From CAYXZQ01 sp964469935 (GTDB lineage Archaea; Nanobdellota; Nanobdellia; Woesearchaeales; DSVV01): DNA of 46,708 bases. Position numbers and translations under genes: made by a program. The notes below the pieces were generated by a model. It saw only the letters and a program-made list of their open reading frames with translations, searched no databases and was not told the origin of the DNA. Location: the NCBI GenBank assembly GCA_964469935.1, contig CAYXZQ010000008.1, forward strand, positions 1 to 46,708, read 5' to 3'. Below, one piece after another: positions 1-6,809 of this stretch (position 1 is its first letter; each line of letters starts with the position of its first letter).

Positions 1-243
1 GCAGAAGGGCTAAATTCAACCTGGCTTGGAAGAACGATAAATGAAGAAGACATAGGCAAGTTAAAAAAAATAAGCGAAAAAATAGGCCTCAACATCGCAG
101 GAGAAGGGGGAGAGTTCGAGAGCCTTGTCCTTGACATGCCCATGTTTTCAAAAAAAATATCCATAAAAAAAGCAAAGATTAATATGGAAAATACACATAC
201 CGGAAGGTACGAGATAGAAAAAGCGATTCTTGAGAGAAAATGA
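1..243 (+). CDS. dph6: Diphthine--ammonia ligase, C-terminal end (partial)
   Basis: The reading frame is open from the first base of the window to a TGA at 241-243 and gives the last 80 residues of a longer protein. The segments EGLNSTWLGR and AGEGGEFESLVLD are characteristic of the archaeal/eukaryotic Dph6 family (MJ0570-type ATP-binding proteins). Dph6 uses ATP and ammonia to amidate diphthine to diphthamide on elongation factor 2. The N-terminal PP-loop part lies outside the window. The stop codon overlaps the ATG of the next small gene (ATGA), so the two are probably co-transcribed. A Dph2-like gene occurs at 27521. Confidence 0.8.
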   Translation, partial: AEGLNSTWLGRTINEEDIGKLKKISEKIGLNIAGEGGEFESLVLDMPMFSKKISIKKAKINMENTHTGRYEIEKAILERK

Positions 244-362
244 AAAACAAAAAGAAAAAATCAGACCTTCTGGACGAGCTGGACGACATCCTGGAAGTCG
301 ACGAGGACAGCGACCTCCCTGTGCATGAGAAGTTCACGAAGGAGAAGAAGTTCCAGAAGTGA
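240..362 (+). CDS. Small charged protein, 40 aa, unrecognised
   Basis: The ATG overlaps the dph6 stop as ATGA, so translation is likely coupled. The product has a lysine-rich start, an acidic middle (LDELDDILEVDEDSDLP) and a lysine-rich end (EKFTKEKKFQK). I do not recognise the family. Its 3' end is repeated twice downstream: about 60 nt, with the same encoded tail EDSDLPVHEKFTKEKKF, at 1633-1692, and about 19 nt at 842-860. Each copy lies beside a toxin-antitoxin gene. The repeats show that this gene end took part in local duplication. That it is a real protein rests on the stop-start overlap and on the tail being kept in frame in the copy. Confidence 0.6.
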   Translation: MKNKKKKSDLLDELDDILEVDEDSDLPVHEKFTKEKKFQK

Positions 363-414
363 TTAATCACTAAAACAGCAGATTTAAATACCAGTACCTG
401 CTATATATCCCAAA

Positions 415-615
415 ATGGAATTGACAGTCGTTCTGGAACCGCAACAGGAAGGGGGATTCACTGCTTACGTGCCTTCTCTTCCGGGCTGTGTCTCAGAAGG
501 GGACACAAGAGAAGAAGCCATAAAGAATATCAGGGAAGCAATCGAGCTGTATCTGGAGCCGGACACGAATGACCTGATAGAATATTCAGGTGAACAGGTC
601 AAGGTCGCTATATGA
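415..615 (+). CDS. hicB: HicB-family antitoxin
   Basis: The 66-residue protein matches the HicB/UPF0150 partial RNase H fold: it starts MELTVVLEPQ, followed by GGFTAYVPSLPGCVSEG and TREEAIKNIREAIELYL. HicB antitoxins bind and neutralise the HicA mRNA interferase and often repress their own operon. It lacks an obvious C-terminal DNA-binding domain and belongs to the short HicB type. A TATA box (TTTAAATA, 383-390) sits about 28 nt before the ATG, so the transcript is probably leaderless. The hicA remnant follows directly, with the hicB stop inside ATGATG. A close paralogue is at 1735. Confidence 0.85.
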   Translation: MELTVVLEPQQEGGFTAYVPSLPGCVSEGDTREEAIKNIREAIELYLEPDTNDLIEYSGEQVKVAI

Positions 616-630
616 TGAAGCTGCCAGTCG

Positions 631-831
631 TTGAAAGTCATCAAACGGCTCAAAAAACTGGGGTTCATCGCAGTCAGACAGAAGGGTTCTCACGTACGTC
701 TTGAAAAATTTGACGGCGAAAAGACCATAAAATTGACAGTGCCGCTTCATCCTTCGCTGAAGAAAGGGACCTTGTCAAGGATCATCAAGGATGCAGGAAT
801 ATCGCCTCAGAGATTCAACAAGCTTCGATGA
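631..831 (+). CDS. hicA: HicA-type mRNA interferase, 5' end damaged
   Basis: The frame encodes the HicA double-stranded-RNA-binding-like fold: VIKRLKKLGF, RQKGSHVRL with the catalytic histidine, and VPLHPSLKKGTLSRIIKDAG. Family members usually begin MKLPVVSGKxVI. Here the ATG at 615 reads MKLPVV in another frame, then the frame moves to one starting with TTG at 631. Loss of five bases (for example AGCGG) after GTT would explain this exactly. The toxin may therefore be inactive, may start at TTG 631 without its first strand, or the sequence may hold an error. Being next to hicB supports the identity. Confidence 0.75.
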   Translation: MKVIKRLKKLGFIAVRQKGSHVRLEKFDGEKTIKLTVPLHPSLKKGTLSRIIKDAGISPQRFNKLR

Positions 832-840
832 ACTGAACCA

Positions 841-860
841 GGAAGAAGTTCCGGAAATGA
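841..860 (+). repeat. Remnant of the 3' end of the 240-362 gene
   Basis: The 19 bases from 842 to the TGA at 858-860 are identical to 1674-1692 and differ at two positions from the end of the small gene at 240-362. The copy lies ten bases after the hicA stop and is too short to encode anything. It marks the edge of a duplicated or recombined segment between the HicBA unit and the AbrB-PIN unit. Confidence 0.6.
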
Positions 861-901
861 CGCAGCTAACACTTAATTAACATAGACAAACCGAAAAGCA
901 T

Positions 902-925
902 ATAAGTAAGATATGGTTTACTTAT
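902..925. promoter_or_regulatory. Inverted repeat at the AbrB-PIN promoter
   Basis: ATAAGTAA (902-909) and TTACTTAT (918-925) form perfect 8-bp arms around 8 bases. The repeat overlaps the likely TATA box (CATATAAG, near 898-906) and the expected transcription start of the antitoxin gene at 943. A GGGTGA ribosome-binding site follows at 931-936. AbrB/MazE-type antitoxins usually repress their own promoters, so this is a plausible operator. That role is an inference from position and symmetry. Confidence 0.5.
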
Positions 926-942
926 CCTACGGGTGATGCAAT

Positions 943-1206
943 ATGCAGGTCGAACTCACGAGGATTTCGGAAAAAGGGCAGGTAGTCATACCTTCGTCGC
1001 TAAGAAAAGAGATGGGCATAAAGAAATCAGACCAGTTCATGGTGTTCGGAGAAGACGGGACAGTGATACTCAAGAAGATAGAGCTTGGGGCAATAAAGAG
1101 GACATTCGACGAGATTTCAAAGCCGCTGCAGAAGGCAGCAAAACAGGCAGGGCTTACGAGGGATGACCTGAAGAAGGCAATCAAGGATGCCAAAAAATCA
1201 TCCTAG
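943..1206 (+). CDS. AbrB/MazE-family antitoxin (VapB-like)
   Basis: The first 45 residues are a swapped-hairpin AbrB domain (MQVELTRISEKGQVVIP, SLRKEMGIKKSDQFMVF). A helical tail of about 40 residues (AIKRTFDEISKPLQKAAKQAG) probably wraps the toxin. The gene overlaps the following PIN gene by 20 nt, a normal arrangement for antitoxin-toxin pairs. A GGGTGA ribosome-binding site lies six bases before the ATG, and an inverted repeat lies across the promoter at 902-925. The expected role is to bind the PIN ribonuclease and repress the operon. Confidence 0.85.
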   Translation: MQVELTRISEKGQVVIPSSLRKEMGIKKSDQFMVFGEDGTVILKKIELGAIKRTFDEISKPLQKAAKQAGLTRDDLKKAIKDAKKSS

Positions 1207-1615
1207 GCTTGTCCTGGACACTTCAACTATCATCTCAGCATTCTTCTGGAAAGGCAATGAATCCAGTCTATTGAAATTGATCGAGAAAGCCAGGGCATCG
1301 ATGTTCCTCTCAAAAGAAATCCTGGATGAGGTGGAAGATGTCATCAACAGGCCGAAATTCAGAAAAGTGATGCTCAAAGCAGGACTTACACCTGAACAGG
1401 TTCTTGAGAAGATAATCTCAATGTCCAGGATAATATCAGGACCAAGGCTCAACATCAGGTTATGCAGGGACAGAAAAGACAATAAGTTCCTGGAATGCGC
1501 TGTTCATGCCAGGGCTGATTTCATAATAAGCGGTGATGAAGACTTATTGTCATTGAAGCGATACAAAGGCATCCAAATTGCAAGGTCTTCTGCAATCCTT
1601 AAGAAATTGGCGTAA
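1187..1615 (+). CDS. PIN-domain ribonuclease toxin (VapC-like)
   Basis: The 142-residue protein is a single PIN domain of the 'putative toxin, PIN family' group. Acidic metal-binding positions are visible in RLVLDTSTIISAF near the N-terminus, in RDRKDNKFLECA (about residues 97-108) and in ISGDEDLLSL (about residues 116-125). PIN toxins cut tRNA or rRNA with Mg2+. It overlaps its AbrB-type antitoxin by 20 nt, so translation is coupled. No catalytic acid appears to be missing. Confidence 0.85.
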   Translation: MPKNHPRLVLDTSTIISAFFWKGNESSLLKLIEKARASMFLSKEILDEVEDVINRPKFRKVMLKAGLTPEQVLEKIISMSRIISGPRLNIRLCRDRKDNKFLECAVHARADFIISGDEDLLSLKRYKGIQIARSSAILKKLA

Positions 1616-1632
1616 GTTTCACCTTGATTCAG

Positions 1633-1692
1633 GAGGACAGCGACCTGCCAGTGCATGAGAAGTTCACAAAGGAGAAGAAGTTCCGGAAATGA
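1633..1692 (+). pseudogene. Second copy of the tail of the 240-362 gene
   Basis: These 60 nt encode EDSDLPVHEKFTKEKKFRK in frame to a TGA and are nearly identical to the end of the small gene at 240-362. There is no matching N-terminus. Upstream the frame runs back only to a TTG at 1624 and then into PIN-gene sequence. As with the first copy, a HicB gene follows closely, so tail and hicB appear to have been duplicated as one segment. Confidence 0.65.
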
Positions 1693-1734
1693 GCCCTAAA
1701 GCCTTAAATAAAAGAGATGCATACCCAGAGGAAG

Positions 1735-1935
1735 ATGGAAGTCACAGTCGTCTTAGAGCCTCAGGATGAAGGAGGATACACTGCATCTGTGCCGTCCCTT
1801 CCGGGCTGCGTCTCAGAAGGGGTTACAAAAGAGGAAGCGATAAACAACATCAGGGTCCTTTTGCAATTGTATCTTGACCCGGACAAGGATGAAGTCCTCC
1901 TGGTTCCGCTGGCAAAGCTGCCTGAAGCATCATAG
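1735..1935 (+). CDS. hicB: HicB-family antitoxin, solitary
   Basis: The product starts MEVTVVLEPQ and shares PSLPGCVSEG and the EEAINNIR helix with the HicB at 415, but its C-terminus has diverged (DEVLLVPLAKLPEAS). A TATA box (TTAAATAA, 1703-1710) lies about 28 nt before the ATG at 1735, which favours this start over an upstream in-frame ATG at 1717. No hicA follows; the next gene is unrelated. It may be an orphan antitoxin left after a segmental duplication that also copied the gene tail at 1633, and could still bind a related HicA. Confidence 0.8.
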   Translation: MEVTVVLEPQDEGGYTASVPSLPGCVSEGVTKEEAINNIRVLLQLYLDPDKDEVLLVPLAKLPEAS

Positions 1936-2009
1936 AAACAAGAAATATTCTCAATTGTCCTATAATCCTTGCACACCCTTTTATTAATGATGACAGTTAG
2001 TATCACATC

Positions 2010-2465
2010 ATGGCAGACAGATACCTACCGCCCCCGCAGTTCGCAAGAGTGAAGCACAACCCCCGCATATTGACCCTCATCAAGGAGACCAACGGAAACC
2101 TGGCATACGACAGCCAGGACAACTGGTTCTACAGGGAAGGACACGTGCTCAGGGGGCCGAGAAAGATCGATGCATACGGCCATCCTGCTGTGGAGCTCAC
2201 AAAACCGAGCCCGATGACCAACGGCATCACAGACATGCTCCTTATGTGGATCGAGGACAGGAACCAATGGCTCGCATTCCAGCATGACCACCATTACACG
2301 ACAGAGCCTTTCTGGGATGATTTCTACTTCTCAGGTCCGTACAAGCTCTCAGCCTTTCACAAGGATGTGCTCAGGCAGGCATACGGCCTCAACGGCGAGT
2401 TCACAGGAGACGTCTCCACGCTCCCGCCATCACAGTTAGAACAGATAGCTGATAATATCAATTAG
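2010..2465 (+). CDS. Hypothetical protein, 151 aa
   Basis: I do not recognise this protein. It is soluble, with no signal peptide or membrane segment, and rich in aromatic residues and histidine in its middle (LLMWIEDRNQWLAFQHDHHYTTEPFWDDF). The N-terminal third contains short basic and proline-rich stretches. A TATA-like TTTTATTAAT near 1979-1988 stands about 27 nt before the ATG, consistent with a leaderless transcript. It stands alone between the solitary hicB and an Lrp-type regulator. Confidence 0.7.
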   Translation: MADRYLPPPQFARVKHNPRILTLIKETNGNLAYDSQDNWFYREGHVLRGPRKIDAYGHPAVELTKPSPMTNGITDMLLMWIEDRNQWLAFQHDHHYTTEPFWDDFYFSGPYKLSAFHKDVLRQAYGLNGEFTGDVSTLPPSQLEQIADNIN

Positions 2466-2605
2466 CAAAAATATTTACGATTTTGCCTGTAAAAATTACG
2501 GAATCAGCTATTTTTAAGACAAAATAAGCTTTTTCTAATTAATTTTTCCATTAAATCCTGTCTTCCCTCCAAAAGATTTATAAATTCCTGCTGATAATAT
2601 GGAAC

Positions 2606-3568
2606 ATGCCAAAGAAGCTCGACCAGAAGGACTACGCTATCCTGAAGGAACTGGACATAAACTACAGGGCGTCGTTCTCTGAAATCGCAAAGAGGGTCAG
2701 GCTCACGAAGAACTCTGTCGCCCTGAGATATGAGAAACTGAAGCCGTACATATCCCACGGCCTCACTGTCTACAACTACGACATCCTGGGCTACACCCAG
2801 ATAAGGGTGTTCTACACATTCGACTTCTATGACCAGAAACTGGAGTCAGAGATAATAGAGGAGTTCGGCAAGCACAAGAATCTCATGTGGGCTGCAAGGC
2901 TCTACGGCCAGTACGACTTATGTATCTGTTTCTATGTCAGCAATCTCACTGACTTCATAAACCAGATACTGAAATTCAACAAGCGCTTCAAGAACCACAT
3001 AAACAAGAGGACCATGCTAATCTATTATGACCAGGTGCAGCTCAGGCACAATTTCATACACGATGAGCCCATATTCTACATGAACCGCCAGGGCACGACC
3101 CACGACAAGGTGAGCATAAGCCCTTCAGAGAGGAAGATACTGCTGACTATCCAGCACAGGCCGAGGATGAGCATGACAGACATAGCAAGGGACACGGGCC
3201 TCTCTGCAAAGACAGTCTCGGCAAAGCTGAGGGAGCTCCACAAGAGGGGGATCATCCAGGGGTATTTCATGAGCCTCGACCCTGTGCAGTTCGGCTTTGC
3301 CACATACAAGCTCCTCATGCAGGTGAGAAGCGACCCTGAGATCGCAGGGTTCAACGAATTCCTGCCTACTGTGAGAAACATCCGGTTCATAGGGAGGACT
3401 GTCGGGCAGTGGGACTATGAGATAGACTGCATATACCCGAACATCACGGTGCTCCAGGAAGAGCTGGAACGCATCAAGGAGAAGTTCCCGGCAGCCATAA
3501 AGAGGGTCGAAATCTTAAGTCTCGGCAAGAGGATCGTCACGAGCAGGAGCAGCTATCTTGAGAGCTGA
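2606..3568 (+). CDS. Lrp/AsnC-type regulator with two HTH-RAM units
   Basis: The 320-residue protein looks like two Lrp-like halves in tandem. The first HTH is near residues 8-50 (DYAILKELDINYRASFSEIAKRV, LTKNSVALRYEKL), followed by a ligand-binding-like region. The second HTH is near residues 173-225 (SERKILLTIQHRPRMSMTDIARDTGLSAKTVSAKL split over two helices), followed by another alpha/beta region. Lrp proteins are usually about 150 residues with one unit, so this resembles a covalent dimer. TATA (TTTATAAAT, 2577-2585) is about 25 nt from the ATG, implying a leaderless mRNA. The target and effector are unknown. Confidence 0.8.
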   Translation: MPKKLDQKDYAILKELDINYRASFSEIAKRVRLTKNSVALRYEKLKPYISHGLTVYNYDILGYTQIRVFYTFDFYDQKLESEIIEEFGKHKNLMWAARLYGQYDLCICFYVSNLTDFINQILKFNKRFKNHINKRTMLIYYDQVQLRHNFIHDEPIFYMNRQGTTHDKVSISPSERKILLTIQHRPRMSMTDIARDTGLSAKTVSAKLRELHKRGIIQGYFMSLDPVQFGFATYKLLMQVRSDPEIAGFNEFLPTVRNIRFIGRTVGQWDYEIDCIYPNITVLQEELERIKEKFPAAIKRVEILSLGKRIVTSRSSYLES

Positions 3569-3573
3569 AGCTT

Positions 3574-3942
3574 TCATCTCTTCCTGTAGCCGAAAACCTT
3601 ATTGTACCTATCATGGTCCATGAATTCAAGAATGAATGCGATTATCCTTATCTCGTCTCCGATCAATGTATAGAGCAGCCTCCAGTAACCGACCAGCTCG
3701 ACCCTTAGGATCTTATCAGTCCCATACCTGTTGATTGTTGATTTGGAGATGTATCTTCTCGGTATCAGGTCTCCATGATGCGGGTCTGCCTTGATATTCC
3801 TGATTGCAATGTTGATCGAGCTCAATAATTGCTCATACGTCGGTTTTTTCCTGGCTTTTTTCCCTTCAGAAACAGACTGCCTCAATTCTTCATATTCCCT
3901 GAAAGCATCTTTATCAAACTGCACGGCTGTCTCTTTCTTCAT
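3574..3942 (-). CDS. RelE/ParE-like toxin
   Basis: The C-terminal half has the RelE-superfamily pattern: the core strand segment ILRVELVGYWRLLYTLIGDEIRIIAFILEFMDHDRYNKVFG, of which LRVEL..YWRLLYT and the final DHDRYNKVF are typical of archaeal RelE-like toxins. Such toxins cleave mRNA on the ribosome or inhibit gyrase. The N-terminal 40 residues are charged and helical. The upstream gene on the same strand ends one base before this start, so the two form a pair. The antitoxin comes first, the usual order in type II modules. Confidence 0.7.
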   Translation of the reverse strand: MKKETAVQFDKDAFREYEELRQSVSEGKKARKKPTYEQLLSSINIAIRNIKADPHHGDLIPRRYISKSTINRYGTDKILRVELVGYWRLLYTLIGDEIRIIAFILEFMDHDRYNKVFGYRKR

Positions 3943-3943
3943 A

Positions 3944-4213
3944 TCACATCACGGTCACAGCATCCCTAAGCTTCTTCTTAAGTGTATCGCTTATGTCTTC
4001 CCTGTATATCCAGATTATGCCCTCCTTCAGGACTGCAATCTTTCCGCTCTTATCCAGATAATCCAGGATCACGTTCAGAGTCGGCCTCATTATCTTCTTT
4101 TTCAGCCTGCGGTCTATCTCATTCTTGGAAAGAGGATCGTCAGACTTCCTGATAATCTCTTCGACATTCAGGATGGTGTCGAGCCTTGGGTAATGCATGA
4201 CGTTGTCGAACAT
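3944..4213 (-). CDS. Winged-helix antitoxin partner of the RelE-like toxin
   Basis: The protein of about 89 residues has a predicted winged-helix fold: LDTILNVEEIIRKSDDPLSKNEIDRRL, then LNVILDYLDKSGKIAVLKEGIIWIY, a wing-like hairpin. An in-frame ATG exists four codons upstream at 4225. I prefer 4213 because GAGGTG (4218-4223 in complement) is spaced as a Shine-Dalgarno for it. Inverted and direct repeats lie across the promoter. It is immediately followed by the RelE-like toxin gene, so its role as antitoxin and autorepressor is inferred from this layout. Confidence 0.65.
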   Translation of the reverse strand: MFDNVMHYPRLDTILNVEEIIRKSDDPLSKNEIDRRLKKKIMRPTLNVILDYLDKSGKIAVLKEGIIWIYREDISDTLKKKLRDAVTVM

Positions 4214-4227
4214 TTCACACCTCATAT

Positions 4228-4260
4228 AAACTTATACTATGGTATAAACTTATATAGTAT
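4228..4260. promoter_or_regulatory. Promoter and operator repeats of the RelE-like module
   Basis: TTATAC (4232-4237) and GTATAA (4242-4247) form an inverted repeat around four bases. In addition AAACTTATA occurs twice with an 18-base period (4228-4236 and 4246-4254). The stretch is very AT-rich and contains the TATA elements for the leftward antitoxin gene. It is a reasonable binding site for the winged-helix antitoxin. Confidence 0.45.
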
Positions 4261-4326
4261 ATAAATGTTGTGTTTTTCAGTCAAACCAGGGACAATTTTA
4301 TATATTCTGTTTTTACACTTATCGCT

Positions 4327-4698
4327 ATGGGAAGGAAGAAAACAATCCAGGTCATCGTTCTGGTCTTGATGATAGTGTTCATTCTGCTGGGAAGCTGTAC
4401 CCAGTCAATCCAGAACAAATCCATCACCTGCGATGATGATCCATCACTTGCGGACTGCATATGCCCGGGTCTGCTCAAGCTCGACACACCATACGGCTAT
4501 TTCTGCGCAAACGAGTCATGCTCGCACTGCGCGAACGAGAACTGCTCCATTGTGGAAGGCAACCAGCAGTACACGTTCAATGGTTCATGCGCTGACCACT
4601 GCCCAGAGGGATACACGCCCTTCTCCTGGCATCCTGACGACCCGTACAGGTATCATTTGCTGTGTAACCATGGGAAAGATTCGGCAAATGCAAAATAA
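4327..4698 (+). CDS. Cysteine-rich secreted lipoprotein, unrecognised
   Basis: The ATG at 4327 is chosen because TATA (TTTATATAT, about 4297-4305) is 25 nt upstream and because it yields a clean signal sequence: MGRKK, a hydrophobic stretch (VIVLVLMIVFILL) and a lipobox-like LLGSC. The mature part of about 100 residues carries more than ten cysteines, in spacings such as CICPG, CSHCANENC and CADHCPEG, which suggests disulfides or metal binding outside the cell. I do not recognise the family. The gene is isolated between the toxin-antitoxin module and the invertase-like gene. Confidence 0.65.
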   Translation: MGRKKTIQVIVLVLMIVFILLGSCTQSIQNKSITCDDDPSLADCICPGLLKLDTPYGYFCANESCSHCANENCSIVEGNQQYTFNGSCADHCPEGYTPFSWHPDDPYRYHLLCNHGKDSANAK

Positions 4699-4749
4699 GT
4701 CTAACACTCAAAGGCAAACAATATAAATCATCTCTCCCCAACATTGCCC

Positions 4750-5994
4750 ATGGCAGAAGACATTGTCGAGGAAGGGTATGCAAAAGCAATAGGCGTGCTT
4801 GAGTTCAACACCTCTGCATTCGGCTTCAGCGCAAGTGTCGAGAAGCACTCGAACTACTACTCTGTCTGGGCCAGGGACCATTCGATATGCTCGATAGCTG
4901 CAGCAATGTCGAACAATGAGGAATTAATCAGAACAGCAAAGGCAGGAACCCTGCTCCTTTTAAGAAAGCAGATCGACCACGGCCAGGTGCCGAGCTACAT
5001 TGAGATAGAGAACAGGAAAGTCAACTACGGCGGCCTCGGAGCTATCACATCCATCGATTCCAACATGTGGGTCGCTATCGCAGCAGCGATCCTGCACAAG
5101 AAGACCAGGGACAGGCGGTTCATAACAGACGCCAACATGAAGAGATACACACGCCTCTACAGGCTGCTCCGGGCATTCGACTCCAACAACTGCGGCCTGA
5201 TAGAAGTCCCGAAGGCAGGGGACTGGGCAGACATATTCAACAGGACTTATCATGTATTATACGACGAGTGCCTGTACTACGAGGCGCTCAAATCCATCCA
5301 GTACCTCCTGTCCTGCAGCAGGAGCAGTAATGAGGATATAAAAAAAGACACGAGAAAGATAATCAAGTGGATAAGGAAGAGGAGGGCGAGGGTCAAGAAG
5401 AAGCTCAACCAGGTGTTCTGGTTCACAAAGGACAATATCCCGAAGGTCTTTGAGGAATACATGATATACGACAGGATAGAGGAGAAAGAATATCCCTATT
5501 ACCAGTCCCACCTGACACCTTTCAAGATCCACTGGCATAACAGGATAGAGACATTCGGCAATGTCCTTGCGATCGCCACAGGCATAGCGAACAGGGAAAA
5601 GTCAAGGAAGATAATAAGATACATTAAAGCAAACAAGATAAACGAGCCCTTCCCGATAAGGGCGATGTTTCCGCCTGTCTACAAGAACGAGAAAGGCTGG
5701 GAGCCCATATACAGGCTAAAAGAGCAGCCCCATACATACCACAACGGCGGGATATGGCCTGTTATCGCCGGGTTCTGGATATACGCGCTCATCAAGAAAA
5801 AATATCCAAAGATTGCTGCAAAAGAGATGAAGAACCTGGCAGAGCAGTTGAGCAGGACAGGCTGGAAATTCAACGAGTATTTCCATGGCAAGACATACAA
5901 GCCAATGGGAAGGACCTACCAGGCATGGAGCGCGGCAGGTTACATCATCGCATACCACGCAATCAAGGACAGCCCGAACATCTTCGATTACTGA
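4750..5994 (+). CDS. GH100-like glycoside hydrolase (neutral/alkaline invertase family)
   Basis: This 414-residue protein is an (alpha/alpha)6-barrel hydrolase. YSVWARDHS sits near residue 40, SIDSNMW near 103 aligns with the GH100 general-acid Asp region (SVDSGLW in cyanobacterial invertase), YHNGGIWPV lies near residues 330-338, and EYFHGK near 376 followed by GRTYQAWSAAGY aligns with the GH100 nucleophile region (EYYDGK, QTWTIAGF). GH100 enzymes hydrolyse sucrose to glucose and fructose. The alignment is from memory and the middle (DWADIFNRTY) also resembles debranching-type glucosidases. The convergent neighbours are sucrose-phosphate phosphatase and synthase, which supports sucrose as substrate. 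TATA is about 26 nt before the ATG. Confidence 0.7.
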   Translation: MAEDIVEEGYAKAIGVLEFNTSAFGFSASVEKHSNYYSVWARDHSICSIAAAMSNNEELIRTAKAGTLLLLRKQIDHGQVPSYIEIENRKVNYGGLGAITSIDSNMWVAIAAAILHKKTRDRRFITDANMKRYTRLYRLLRAFDSNNCGLIEVPKAGDWADIFNRTYHVLYDECLYYEALKSIQYLLSCSRSSNEDIKKDTRKIIKWIRKRRARVKKKLNQVFWFTKDNIPKVFEEYMIYDRIEEKEYPYYQSHLTPFKIHWHNRIETFGNVLAIATGIANREKSRKIIRYIKANKINEPFPIRAMFPPVYKNEKGWEPIYRLKEQPHTYHNGGIWPVIAGFWIYALIKKKYPKIAAKEMKNLAEQLSRTGWKFNEYFHGKTYKPMGRTYQAWSAAGYIIAYHAIKDSPNIFDY

Positions 5995-6356
5995 ATGTCT
6001 TCTTCAGAAACAATCCCGAACTTCAGCAGCCCCAAAAGGATACCTGAGACATAATACCCGTTCAGGCTCCCATGCCCCTCCTTGATTATGTGCAGGCTGT
6101 CAATCACGTTCTTCTGTATCGACAGCTGGCGGACCGTCTTCTTTATCTCAGGTATGGCATTTCGGACCAGTATCGATTTATACCCGAAAGTCAGAGGCAG
6201 GATATCATTTCCGCTGTCCCCGCAGTACACCACCTCGTCTTTCGAATACCCAAGCTTTTGTCGCAGGTACTCAAGCGCTGTCAGTTTGGTAGCATACTTA
6301 GGCAATATGTCCAGCAGGCCGATATTGTCTGTCTCGTCGACAGAATATACAATCAC
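5988..6356 (-). CDS. Sucrose-phosphate phosphatase, C-terminal fragment
   Basis: The fragment continues in the same frame as 6381-6809 after two in-frame stops. It contains IVYSVDETDNIGLLDILPKYATK, corresponding to the IYSSxxDxDLLP..NKG region of cyanobacterial SPP, and YCGDSGNDILPL, HAD motif IV with the Mg-binding aspartates. SILVRNAIPEIKK follows as in the family. The motif III lysine is present (ATKLTAL) although the following Gly is Leu. A GTG at 6356 could restart translation. Alone it lacks the nucleophile Asp and could not be a working phosphatase. Its end overlaps the convergent invertase-like gene by seven bases. Confidence 0.7.
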   Translation of the reverse strand: MIVYSVDETDNIGLLDILPKYATKLTALEYLRQKLGYSKDEVVYCGDSGNDILPLTFGYKSILVRNAIPEIKKTVRQLSIQKNVIDSLHIIKEGHGSLNGYYVSGILLGLLKFGIVSEEDIQ

Positions 6357-6380
6357 AGAGTCTCACCAGATATCCTTAAA

Positions 6381-6809
6381 CTACCATGTCACATCCTTTA
6401 TCACATGCACTGAATCCGAAGGATTGTCAACATAATAGCTCAATTTGAAATCATTCTGCCTGTCGTCCTCCTGCAGCCTCAAACCGACTGTTCGTTCAAG
6501 AGCATCCTTAAACCCCTGCATATCCCATCCGGCCGTCTTGAGGCCGACGATCCTCTGCCATGCCTCGTCCTTTCTGAAATCTTTGCCAAAAATGCTCGTC
6601 CCGACCTCTGCAATCGCATAATCCGGAGAAGGGATTGAAAATTCTTCCATGGCCTGCTTAATCAAAGAGAGATTACGGCCGGTCACGAACACCAGGACGA
6701 ACCTGTCCCGCAACCCTGCGAACTTCTCCATGGAGCCGTCGTATTCCTGAGAGCCGTTGGGCAATAAGGTCCGGTCAAGGTCTGTGGCAAGCAACACCCT
6801 ACCCTGCAT
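6381..6809 (-). CDS. Sucrose-phosphate phosphatase, N-terminal fragment
   Basis: The protein starts with HAD motif I, LLATDLDRTLLP (nucleophile Asp10, acid Asp12), then motif II VFVTGRN, and the SPP cap region with EVGTSIFG and NDFKLSYYVDN (compare KVSFYL in known SPP). SPP removes phosphate from sucrose-6-phosphate. The frame ends at TAG 6381-6383, and a TGA follows six codons later (6363-6365), after which the rest of the enzyme continues. Between the stops the alternative frame reads SLRISGETL, which would fit the family better and hints at paired frameshifts. The start overlaps the synthase gene by 11 nt. Confidence 0.8.
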   Translation of the reverse strand: MQGRVLLATDLDRTLLPNGSQEYDGSMEKFAGLRDRFVLVFVTGRNLSLIKQAMEEFSIPSPDYAIAEVGTSIFGKDFRKDEAWQRIVGLKTAGWDMQGFKDALERTVGLRLQEDDRQNDFKLSYYVDNPSDSVHVIKDVTW

